Of a stretch of 64,000 bases of DNA, positions 44,698 through 56,600 are shown in pieces. The notes beneath the pieces were generated by a model. The model saw only the letters and a list, made by a program, of their open reading frames with translations, was not told the origin of the DNA and ran no database searches. Source of the stretch: Acanthaster planci (lineage: Eukaryota > Echinodermata > Asteroidea > Valvatida > Acanthasteridae); the NCBI RefSeq assembly GCF_001949145.1, contig NW_019091483.1, forward strand, positions 236,962-300,961. Reading direction: 5' to 3'. The position numbers were made by a program, and so were the translations under genes. Numbering within the stretch: position 1 is the first letter of the stretch; each line of letters starts with the position of its first letter.

Positions 44698-44885
44698 ATG
44701 TAAATCGAATAAAGATGGAAGATGGGTTGTCAGTGAATATTCACACTTTATTTACATATCATATGATTGGAGCGAAGGTTTTGATTCTCAGGGCCATGAC
44801 TTTGACCCGCAAGCCTTAATCCCCTAGGTCAAGGCCCTGCAGTGTAAGGATAAAAGTTGTCGTACTACGAATCATGACTAAGTTA
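44698..44885. mobile_element. Foldback element, outer right arm
   Basis: Reverse complement of 40727-40920, ending in ACGAATCATGACTAAGTTAT. It abuts the hairpin MITE that starts at 44886. Confidence 0.85.
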
Positions 44886-45071
44886 TTGTCGAATAGGGGC
44901 GATGAACAATAGTGCGCCTCCAAGAGTTTGCAATGCGTTGGCCAATGACAGCGCGCGAAATCTGTCTACCCTTTCCAAACGGACACTGGGTCCACAGATT
45001 TTGCGCATTGTGATTGGCCAACGCGATGCAAACTCTTGGAGGCCCACTATTGCGAAACGCCTCTATTGGCA
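44886..45071. mobile_element. Hairpin MITE, about 186 bp
   Basis: Arms of about 75 bases are nearly perfect inverted complements. The left arm contains GCCTCCAAGAGTTTGCA and GCGTTGGCCAAT; the right arm contains ATTGGCCAACGCGATGCA and ACTCTTGGAGGC. The loop is about 35 bases. No coding capacity. Confidence 0.85.
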
Positions 45072-48000
45072 GATATTTATTACAGATATAAACGGACCGT
45101 CAATTCAGTAGAGTGTATCTATGAACGCTGGTGCCTCTCGAATTTAACTTCCGGGAATATACTAAAGGGTATACAGTCCACTAATTCAAGCCCCACACTG
45201 TAAAATCAGCACTGTGCAAGGCCCAATAACATGCATGTGAACATCCCTTAGATTTCTGAACCACAAATTAAATTATTGTCTGGTCCCTAATCTTTCAATT
45301 TCTTTGCAATTTTTGTGAGTTAACCAATTACATTTCAAATTATTCCCACAAATCAAAATCACCCCTCAAATTGCAGGCCTATTTTGGATAGAGGCGGGCG
45401 GCTACAAGCAGAGCTGAGTGCATACTTTTACTACTGTTTGGGTATCTTCGGGGAAAGGCGAATAAAAATTTTGTTTGTAGCTAACCTCCAAAAGTTGAAA
45501 CGAAAAGTGATCTTCTGGTCATAATCTTGAATTTCCAGTGAAAAAACGGAGGCCAACCTCTTCCCCAGAGTCACCAGGCGGCGCTATTTTGGTCGGATTT
45601 TGCACACTTCTGAGGGCGCGTACCGGTGTAGTGCAACCATAACCATTCGAGTTCGGGCGTCCGTTCTTGACACGGGTTTCGTGTTCTCGCGCTCGAACGG
45701 CGGGAACACTACCCAAGAACACTGCTCTCGGAACAGGATCACACACCACCTCATCGTCAGGGTTTTACACGAACACACGGAGAAACTCGTGAGATTTAAT
45801 TTTTGAACAGCCCCAAAAAGTACCGATATGGCTTTAAAAAGCCGAAGACAATGGAAAGTTTTGCAAAATTAACATGAATAATTTTCCATGACGGATATGA
45901 ATTTTTTAAATGGAAAAGAAGTTAGCCCAGTTATCCAACATTAACTCTCGAAGAATGCACAAGGACGCTGCCATGTTGCATGTTGCTTGCCACAAATAAT
46001 TACTAGCGCTCATAACCGGTTGTACATTTCGGGCGTTCGAGCGACCGACCCACGAACAACAAATCGAGCTGTTCGTGAACAAACGAGAACAAGCTAGCCG
46101 CCCGAACTCAGACAAAGTGAAAAATTCGGTTTTCGATAGCGTCCCCAGCGTTTATAAATCATTTCACTTACAAGCACGCCCTCTTTCGCTCCACTCGGAG
46201 CGGATATAGCATGTACTATGCAAGTACGGGGGGGGGTTAATTTCTTTTCCTAGGAAGGTTTAGTCAATGATCTTATGTAATCAAATATGCATTTGCCTTT
46301 CTCGAGCAGTGAAAATTCGCTTATTTTTTCTCTTCGTATAAATAAAATCAGAGTAGCTTTCACAAGAATGTACAATACATACATATGAAGCCAACGTTGA
46401 ACTTAAGGTCAGGCTGATGGCTATTAGCTTGCAAAAGGTTTTTATAGCCAGATTCACGAACTTAAAAATCTGGTTCGCCGTGATATTATTCTGTCACGGC
46501 AATTCATTGCATAACCGAAAGTCCAGTTGATATTCGAATAATGTAGACTTCATTAGGACGTAATGGTGTCGATAAAAATCAGTTAGTATTTCAAAGATCG
46601 AAACTCGCTTCTAATGACGATGTTGCATGAAAAGGCTCAATATCTATTTTCAAAAACCTTTTGCACTTTTGGCTTTATAATGTGTGTCATTACAAACATT
46701 AAATTTATATATATATGGGTACATACATCTTCAGGAAAACCGCTACAAGAAAAAATTTCAGCAATTTATGTTGCACTCTGGGGGAGTGTTACTGTTGGGA
46801 ACGCAACCTGTGCTGCGACGTCTCCATGCGAGACTACGGCATGCACAAGTATGGAACACTGGCTACGGCTCGTACCCCGTGCCTCTTGTGATCAAAATTC
46901 CAAGCCGTTGTCGCAGGAGACAGGACCGGAGTATGGCTACTCCCATGTTGTACATGTACAGTATAGTACGTTGACGCGACGTCTGGGAGAGTTGGGTTAC
47001 AGTACCTGCATGGCTGGCTCGCTACGTGTATGCGTGATCGGGTACAGTCTGGTAAGACCATCTTACTAGGCCTACTATTAGGAGAAAATCCATGAAATTT
47101 CACCGGTCCCGTTACTGTTTAGAGATTTCAGCCATCTTTTTTCCCCTCACTGACCCTGTGCGGAAACACCCGCTGAAAAAAGTAATCATTTTCAAAAATT
47201 TCATTTCCCCCCCAAAAAGTTAGGCCTATTTCAAATCCTACCCCAGGACTGCTCAGGCTGTCAGGGTGGGGGGGGACGTCTGACCCCACAGTTCTGGGGG
47301 TATTCAAATCCCAAATCATAAAACATGTAAAGCAGCACTGTCACCTGGCACTTGTGGTACTGTGGAAGGGAGGTTCATATATGTTTCAACGATTTTTTGG
47401 TTTTCTTTTAACGTGATCTTGGAGAGGATGTCCTAAGAATTAAGAAGCTATAGGCCTAGGCCTATATGTACACATGTATGTAAGTTTGGATTCCATTGTC
47501 GGTCCCTGCAAAGCAAAGTAAAATTGATTTTAAGTCGGGATGTTTGGAGATGATTTTGGACATTTTTGTACATAGGCCCCATATATGTAAATACAGAGCA
47601 AACTGATTTTTTTCTAGGCTCTACACAAAAATGAATGTATGTGTTGATTTTCACTGGAAAGCTTAAAATCTGTATTTTGAAATATATAATTTCCTATATT
47701 ATGAAATCTTTGTTCTTATTTGTGCCTTATTTCAAAGAGTTACATGTACCGGTAAATGTTGGCTTCACTTGAAATTTAAAAAAAATTGAAATTGGAAATT
47801 AGAACGTGAGGAAAAAGACAAATTTTAATCACAATTTCCTATTTTAAAAATATACGTTCCCCAACTGAACGGTGTCCTCACTCATGTATGCATGTACCTA
47901 AAATACATGTCCTTTTGCATGTCTTGGGTTGGCCAGCAATACATGTACATGTATATGCATATCATCATAAATGAAAAGGGGCCGTATAAAAAGAGCCTCA

Positions 48001-50637
48001 TGTTTTTCCATACATGCCAAAATGTTCCAAATGCAAATCTAAAACTTTTGTTCTTATTGCCTTATGACTTGACTAGACTGTGTGGTTTGTCGTTCGCCAC
48101 ACTCCCATACGCACGTTTGTGGGAGCGGAGCGCATGATGACTGGGGCATTGGATATGCGAAGCTAAGGCTATAATAAGGAAGAACATGTAGGCCTACATG
48201 TAAGTCAGCAGTCTGAATAGGGGAAGTGTTCAGGCCGTACATGTACGTCGTGAGGACTCTAACTAGGCCTACCGGTATATTATAAGCCTACAGTTGACTC
48301 TCGACAGGGACCAGACAAATTACTTTGTTTTAAGGCATTAAGAATGAAAGTTTTAACTTTGCGTCAGGAACATTTTGGAAAAGCATGAGCACATTTTTTT
48401 TAGTAAGACGTAGTCTAGTGGCAGTGCGCGCTGTATACCCAGAGAAGTGCGTATGCATGTATCAGAGAATTCAATTATTTGTGTAGTAGGCAGGTATGCG
48501 GGGGTACCTAGTAGGTATGCGTCTTTTATACCCTTTCATTGCTGCTTGATGATTTGGAATTTGAAATGTTTCTTGATAGTCTTTTTGTGAAAATAAATAA
48601 AATTTTTTGTAAATGATAAATTTTTCGGTGGGGTGTTTTGGAGCATGCGGGCCGTGGACGCAAATCTATAACTTTCATTCTCATAGCCTAACCATGGTTT
48701 TGTTGAAATGGAGTGGATAAACAAAGAAAGACATAAGAATTCAAGCGAGTGGGATTCTCAGAATCTGTTCTGTATAACAGTATTTTGTAACGGTGTTCTT
48801 TATGATGAGAATCAACCTGTCATGGCCAGATGTTTTATAATGATGGCAATCTGTAGAGTATTAGCACTTGGACTACGCCTACATCATACCACGGAGGAAG
48901 TTAATGCCTTCCTCCATAATTATACAGTTACCTGAATGTATTGCCATGGTTTAGTAACTCCATCTCTTATCCCATGACCATATTGCTGTGGCTGTTTGGG
49001 ATAACAGGAAACATGAGAATTGAGGGACGCGGGAAAAACACTTTGTCAAAAAAAAATTGAAAACTAAAAAGGAAAAGAAATCAACCAGTAATAGATGGGA
49101 TGTTGCTTTGCTTGAAAAATTGTCAAAATTGACATCTTTGAACTGTTATTTTTTAATAAAAATGATATGAATGGTTAAATTGGTTCATTGCTGATGTGTA
49201 CTTTGTCCCCTCCCCTCGGCCCCCTTGAAAAATCCTGGCAATACGTCAGGAAATTTTAATTTCCCAGCTCCTGGGGCTGGAGTTAATGTGTTTAAGCTAC
49301 ATGTAAATGTGAAAATGTATTGACGAATCTCCCCATGCCAGGAAGCTAGGCTAGAACTGATAAATGTACACATAGGCCTGAAAACTTAGCTCCACCATGT
49401 GCAGATCTACCCACATTTTCCAGGGGACAATTTTTATGGGGAGGGTACGAGGGTGGAAATTCTGTACAAGTAAAGTTACTTTACACTTAGTGGTCTGTCC
49501 CTGGGGTCAAGCTACATTGTAACTTTGGGAGGATTTGTACATGATTTGGGAAGGAAGCCCATTAGCCCAAAATGATGAATCACCTCTCTTTCATTATAGG
49601 CCCTGCTGGTTGTACTGTTTAAAAAAAAATAATGATAATTGGCTTCTTTTTCGGGGGGGGATGCGCTTATGGCCCTAGTTGGCCTTTTCTTGGAGCCACG
49701 AATGAGCTGTACTAGATCAGCAATTATTTCCCATCTATGCCACTTCGTGACAAATCCCCACCCCTGGAGCAGCCCCTTCCATGTCCTTGTGTATTGCGCC
49801 AACAGTAAAAAAATTATTTCCAAAAAGAGAAGAAAAAACCCACCCAGGGCTTGTATATCATACCAAACCTCCCACATAGGACCTCTAGGGCAGCCACAAG
49901 GGTAGGAGAAATAATGACACTGGCAGTGAAAGGGGAGCAGACCAGAGGGGCCACTGTCCCTCTTCCCACTTCTTTGACCGGGGTTATTGGCATTGGCCTC
50001 CCAGTTTTGGCAGATCCTTTCATCATGGCTGATGCTTAATGGTCTCACAAATATATCCGTCCCTGTCAAATAACGGTAAGATTTCCATAATATGGACATC
50101 ACTAAGTTTCCCTAGCAGTTGTTAATCAGCCATTAGTAAGACGTATCTAGAAAAGTCAAATTAGCAGAGATAATATTTAAGCCTTTACATAAAAACAGTT
50201 TTAGACCAGTCTCATAGGATTTGTACGCAGGGTGTCAAATGACGTCCAGATGGAAGTCTTTCCGAAATACATGTATGTACATTAAATTGATACATGTAGG
50301 TGTTTCATGAAGTATCAACCTAATGCCCCTCCACAGTCGTGTCAAACCAAAAATAATTTGACAGTGTAACAGTGTATCATGGCACTTCGTCAGCTACGCG
50401 TAGATCCATTCAATTTGACAAATCAAATTCAACTTTATTACATTGGAAGTACCCCCCAGCTCCAAAAACCAGCTCTGAACCAAGCTCTAGGATTTGCGAC
50501 GGTGGAAATACGAATTTCTCCAGTATTTTTGGAGTCATGGAAAGTTGAAACACTCAGCTTTTGTCCTTTGTTTAACACTGAACAGAAATGCTGAGTGCAA
50601 GATCTACATGTATAGTCCGCATGATCATTGCAATTTG
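45072..50637. other. Intergenic, no gene recognised
   Basis: Two CpG-containing patches (45585-45790, 45990-46200) share GTTCG/CGAAC-rich words and may be old repeats. A small hairpin occurs at 48893-48915. A 196-codon minus-strand frame at 49512-50102 and a 151-codon plus frame at 46614-47069 show no recognisable domain. Confidence 0.55.
48893..48915. repeat. Small GGAGGAAG hairpin
   Basis: GGAGGAAG (48893-48900) and CTTCCTCC (48908-48915) with a 7-base loop. Resembles the twin hairpins at 26 kb. Confidence 0.6.
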
Positions 50638-50891
50638 GGCCAATCTATAAATTAGGGTCCAATTTTTTGTGTCACTGCCACATCTGACATTATTTTGTTA
50701 TTCAGAACACATTCTCTAATTTCTGAGAGTAATGAATTGATGCAAATTACCTGCCAAACAAATAGAAATACTTTGAAATCAATTTCCATGTATGAAATCA
50801 ATTTCCATATTTCCATGTCAAATTACACAGGTCAGGTGTAACAGGGACATAAAATTGTCACTTTTGGACCCCAAATTTATAGAATTACCCG
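50638..50891. mobile_element. MITE copy 1, about 254 bp
   Basis: Left end ATCTATAAATTAGGGTCCAA and right end TTTGGACCCC...TTATAGAAT are inverted complements. The body aligns with 61728-61963, sharing 'cagaacacattctctaattt', 'atgcaaattacctgccaaac' and 'acacaggtcaggtgtaacag'. Confidence 0.8.
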
Positions 50892-53297
50892 TTGCCAGTT
50901 TAAAAGCCCTAATGAAGAGTTACAGGTACATTATTCGTTTGTGTTTTCATAACAATCCCTCTTCCAAATGGTTTATGGAGTTTTTATCACCCAATCTCAC
51001 TTTTGTAACTTATTGACTGATCAATTAAGGAGATATTCTCTGATTTAGCCAGGCTAACACTTAGCCCAGAAGTGATATACCTGTACAGTATGAGGCGGTC
51101 CAAAGTTCATCCATGGTCATTGATAACTGGTACGGGTCTGTGTTGTGCAGCCAGATTCAGTGCCTATGAGGTTCTGTAACTCTAAACACACCATTCCCCA
51201 AACTGAGTGTGCACTGCATTGAACTGGTTTTGGCTGGTTTGTAAAATTCCCAATATGGGCAATATTGTACAAGTAGCAGGTTTTGAATTGCAAGACGAGG
51301 TACCGTGCAGGTGCATGCAGATGATGCAGTGCAGGTAAAGTTATGGTATCTTTAACCAATTGTACATTTACAAAACTGTTGGAAGATATTTTGCACACAT
51401 TTCTTTCGAGTGTTAAATTTTCCCTTCACTGATAACTGTAAGATTAATGAAGACACAGTATATGTACACACATGCGTATAGAAGCAACTATTGTAGTATA
51501 CTGTATATGTACAGTCATATCTTGAAGGTCTTCTTTGTGTCTGTAATGATCAAAGCTTGCTGAAAGTGCTGTTAATGTGTTTCAAAACAGGATTCAGTTA
51601 TGAAACTTCAAAATGCTTCAATTTTATTTGTATTATTCTTGACATGTACATGTACAGGTAGTGAGATATTGGACGTTGTTATACATGTTGTTTCTGTGCT
51701 GCATGAAGAGTACGCAATATTGGCTGGACCACAAAGTGGACTTGTACATGTTACTCCTCTTTCCCTTGCATACTTCACCGTTTTCATGAAAAGACGAATT
51801 TTTCCAAAAATCACCACTTTTCAAATTCCATTTATTTTTTTGGCCAAATCAACTACTCCATCATATGCCAAGGTCTTGGTGACAGCACGTACCATTTCAT
51901 TATACGCTTCGCTACATGTTGTTTATGAGTTTTCACGAAGGGACAAATTAATTGTAGGTTAAAACATGCAACTACTGAAGATAATCCATGCAAAATGGGT
52001 CAACTTCAGATGTCATTTTCTTGAAAGTTTACTTTTTATGCAGCATGGAGAAATTTGCCTCTTTGTGAAAATTGTGGTCGATATATTGCAACTGTTCCGG
52101 CTGCAGGCACTTAATTCTGCATTTCTACATGTATGTATGGTGTACATATGTACTGTACATGTACACACACACATTGTGTTTGTGAATGGCTTGAGCACCA
52201 GTATAGTGTATTGTGTAAATATACTTATCATGTACCTGCACATGTATAGTGAATTTCACAAAAGTTATGATAAAAACAATTATCTTCGGGCAAAGTTGAA
52301 TTCTCAACATTCGCAACAAACAGTGTGATATATATAAAACGTTTCATATCAAACCTTGCGTAAAGCACTGTTCTAACTTAACGCATTGTGCTATATTAAC
52401 GCTAAAAGCAAGCGCACATCTGCATGACTGTATATTCAAAAGTGGCGCGTTCAAGTTGCCGGTGCTGACCATCACATGTGTTTAAATGCAAGTACAATTC
52501 TATAGTATTAAGTTCTTTCTTTGTGTAATTAAGCCCTGTTGTTATTATTGTTATTGAAATGAGTCAAAACAGAAATAATTCCCATGCTCTCTAGATAAAA
52601 TGGCAGAATTGTGGTACATCTGTGTTACTGTTTTTGTTGTGCGTCGTATGATACCTCTATCTTTTGTCTTCTTTTTTCCTGTAAGGCACACATACCAGCA
52701 GGCCCCTTTACTTTCTTTACTGCGTGTCAAGTTTGCTTGAAGATAAATTGGTTATGCTCGCACTCAAGGAACAACGAATAATGTAATGTGTCTGTGTCCC
52801 GTATGCAACAAGGCTGGTTTTCCAGTTGTTTTAAGCTTAAAGCACAGAGAATATAGTACATGTATTCTCAACCAGTTTTATTGATTGCTGTAATGAATTT
52901 CATATATTATTTATTGCTGACGTATGTAGATGTGCATGCATACTGCAACTGAAGCTCAGGCTGTTATTGAAGAAATGAAAGTCACTCCGATGAAACGTTA
53001 CAAACAAGAAATGCTGATTTTCAGCATTTATCTATGTGTATACATGTACAGCATGGTCCCCTTGTAGCCAACTCGTAGACATCACGGTTGTGGCTAGAAA
53101 TAATTGATTAATTGTAAACACAAAGGATTTTAAATTTCTTGAATTTCAGATGTGAAAAATCTGAGCTATTCACTGTAATTCATGTTTTATTTCTTCTTCC
53201 CTTTGCCTTGGTCAAATTCTAGTTTGATGTGACAAGGTTGTTACCTTGTAGGCAGGACTGACAGTCAGAGGTAGTCTCCAATCAGCACTCTAGCAGG
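50892..53297. other. Intergenic, upstream of SARDH
   Basis: AT-rich, with many ACATGT palindromes. Two consecutive 120-codon frames (51600-51962, 51966-52328) show no domain; the first starts with a hydrophobic stretch but lies in repeat-like sequence. SARDH promoter and 5' UTR should be near 53150-53297. Confidence 0.55.
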
Positions 53298-53610
53298 ATG
53301 TGGCGATCTTTGGTCAGGGCATCCACTTTCTTCAGGCCGCGGCAGCAGGCAGCCGTGGCAGCAGCCAGGCCACTGGTGACCAGCTGCGCTTGCTGCAGCC
53401 AGAAAGCCGAGAGCGGCGTCCCGTATGAGACATTGGAGAGTACCGACAAAAGCCGACCGGACTCGGTGCCAGCCCAGGCTGACGTGGTGGTCATTGGGGG
53501 TGGGTCCATCGGCTGCAGCACCCTCTACCATCTGGCCCACCTGGGGGTGACCAACGCAGTCTTGGTGGAACGGGACCAGTTGACTTCGGGCACCACATGG
53601 CATACCGGAG
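53298..53610 (+). CDS. SARDH: SARDH exon 1 (presequence, FAD Rossmann motif, FAD-linked His)
   Basis: ATG start; GGGSIG near residues 73-78 and WHTGG at the end. Leaves in phase 1 at donor GTTGGT. Confidence 0.92.
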
Positions 53611-56600
53611 GTTGGTTACATGTTTGTGTCGTGTCCAAATCAAAGAGCTACAGCTGGTAATGCATGCGCCTACATCAGGAATTGCTGCAGCCACTGACTG
53701 GCGCATTCCATAGACACACATGCCATTTCCAACTACAACCACAACATTTTGACAATGCTATGCATTTCTGAGGATGGGTGCGTACACTGCGTACAACCCT
53801 ATTCAAATAGACGTACATGTAGTTTCCACATGGTCATACTTTATGCCGATAACACATCAAGACGCAGACTGTCATGGAAGAGATGCTGCAGGACGTTACT
53901 CCACCAAAAAGTTTTAAACAAAATGGCATCCGAAACTCAGAAATTTTTGCATAACATGCCTGTTTAGTTGGCAATACCATCTCTTAAATCTAAACTGATA
54001 TGTCAGTTTGATATATTTTGGCTGTGGTCAGCTATTTGTTGACAATTGGGTATCATATGTTAGTATTAAGGACAAAATTGGGTGAAATAAGCAGCACTAA
54101 GTGAGAGGGACATTGTTGTACGCCATTCATGCCAGCATGCGTGTTTGTACTCTGGCAATTCAACACAGACAGTCGGCAAAGTGGATATAGTTCAAGTTTG
54201 CTGACTGGCACCGTCCCTGTATACGTCAGTTATGATGGAGTGTTTCCATATACATGTACCAGTAATTGCTTATCGTTAGGAAATAGTCGATGATGCTCTC
54301 TGTCTCTCTTACATGTGTGTCAATATAGAAACCAGGCTTTACAGTAATATCCAACTTTGCTAACAGCGTTGCACTCTGAGATGCAATAAAGATTATTATT
54401 ATTACTGGTTTATTGCCAGTTACATGTACTTGCAACCCTAAGGTTGAATAGCAAAGTGGTACATCAAAACACATTAAAAATCACAAAAAATGCATATAAG
54501 AAATATTACAATAGACAATAAAATAATGAAAACATCAAAACCATAAACAATACACATAACTTCTAATATAATAAAGCATTGGGATCATGCAATATGCATT
54601 AAGACACTTTACTTTAATAGACATTGCATGTACTAAGACACCAAAGGAAAAATAGTCATCAAAAGATGTGAAAAAAGACCACATAGGAATAGTTCCAAAT
54701 CAAAATGTATAAAGATTTCTACTTTTTTAAAAATCTCATTGAAATACAGACTTGTACATGTACTGTGAACTACATGACCTATGATTGGCAGAAAACTAGT
54801 TCAGTCAGCTGGCGTAACTCCAGTGTACATCACACCAAGTAATATTGAGGCTGTTTTTTCCAATTCACTACATGACAAAATCCATTATTGGAGTTTGTTC
54901 CATTTTCTTGTATTCAGCTTGCTTTGCAGTTCTTCTGTATTCGTTTGTGTAAAGGTTGATTTTTTGGGGGGCAATGCCTGAATGAATACGTAAGCTTATG
55001 GTTAAGTTCTCACATGTATTTTGGCCTAACGCACTTCAAGGCCGAAGCTCAAAAATGAATGTTCCAGTAAGTAATGCAGGGAGTTAATCGGACAGGAATT
55101 TTCAGAATGATAAGGTCAGGTGATACATGTATTTGTACATGGATACTTGTAAATACTTGGAATTTATTCTGGCATTTTTCAAACAAGTTATGAAAGACTC
55201 GCATCCACACAAATGGGAAGAATATCATTCAGCGACAGAGAGAATGTTCCGTTGCCCTTACATGTTTGTCCCCTGGTCCCTGTGGTTGTCTGTCTCAGGC
55301 TTGGTCTGGAATCTGAGGCCCTCGGACGTGGAGGTGCAGCTACTGATGTACATGGCTCATCTCGTCCGCACAGTGCTGGAAGCGGAGACTGGTGTGGTGC
55401 CAGGCTGGGTGGAGAATGGTGGCCTCTTTATCGCCAACAACAAGGAACGTCTAGATGAGTACAAGCGACTAGCCACTGTGAGTGCTAGTAGTCTAGGGGC
55501 CAACTCCAATTCTTGGAGTTGCTAGACTCTGAAATTTACCAAGCACGGAAGAAATTAATGCTTAGCAAACAGCTCAATAGTCAAACTGGTTCCTTTTATC
55601 TGGAGTTTGGCTGATTTTACTTAGATCGTGTAAATATGTCTCTTGACAAATTCATAGGTTTTTTTTGGGCTGCTCGACAAAACTGGCTTTAGGGATGCAT
55701 CACTACCTTTCAGCAGATTAGGGGCAAGAATGATTTGGCAAAAAGTTGTCAGATGTCCTTGTGTTTTGTTTGCATCCTTGAATGACTCAGTGTGTAAATC
55801 CTAGAAATCCTCGGGGAATATTAACCAACAAGGCATACTGTACATGGAGCTTAAGTGTATGTCTGTCAAAGCTGAATGTTCGGTATAACAGCATTTGTTA
55901 TACCAGTCCGGTATGTTGTTATTTTTTTCTGAACTGAAAAATAGGTTGCAGTTGATTAGAGCTACGGTAACCTTGCTGAGCACTTCATTCTGTTTTGCTC
56001 TTTTAAAGGTTGATCTGAAATACCATGATTGCATTCTTCCTTCTCTCTTGTCACCCTCACCAATAGCTGGGCAAGGTGTATGGTATCGAGTCCTTTGTCC
56101 TGTCACCTGACGAAACCAAAAAGCTCTTCCCGCTGATGAACACATCCGACATCTACGGCACTCTGTACTCGCCCTCTGATGGTAGCATTGACCCTGCCGG
56201 TTTCTGCTCTGCACTGACTCGGGGTGCCACTAAACTTGGGGCCAAAGTAAGTCCAACATATTTTTCATCTCGTTATCTGCTTTGAGCAGAAGCATCCCCT
56301 CATCGGTTAAAAAGAGCCATGGTGGTTGGAAGTATTTATTTTGCTGGTAGTGATGCAACCATAATGCGTGCATTTCACAGTCGTTTGTGAATCAGCAAAA
56401 ATCAGTGAAATCAGGAAAATTACACCCTCTCTTGGTCCAGCTCTGGACAGATAGCTTTAAAAGGTTGAATGGATGCCCCATGGACTCGCATGTATGACAA
56501 ATTGAAACATTATGGAAATTTACATTTACATGTTGATGGAAATTTACATTTACATGTTGATTCACCACTGGTATCTAACAGCCACAGACAGATCAGCTTT

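Noticed and set aside
49512-50102. 196-codon minus-strand open frame
   Set aside because: No recognisable domain, no splice context, and overlapping frames of similar length in the same place.
51600-52328. Two adjacent 120-codon frames, the first with a signal-like start
   Set aside because: Low-complexity AT-rich DNA with ACATGT repeats; Cys/Thr-rich words come from the repeat.
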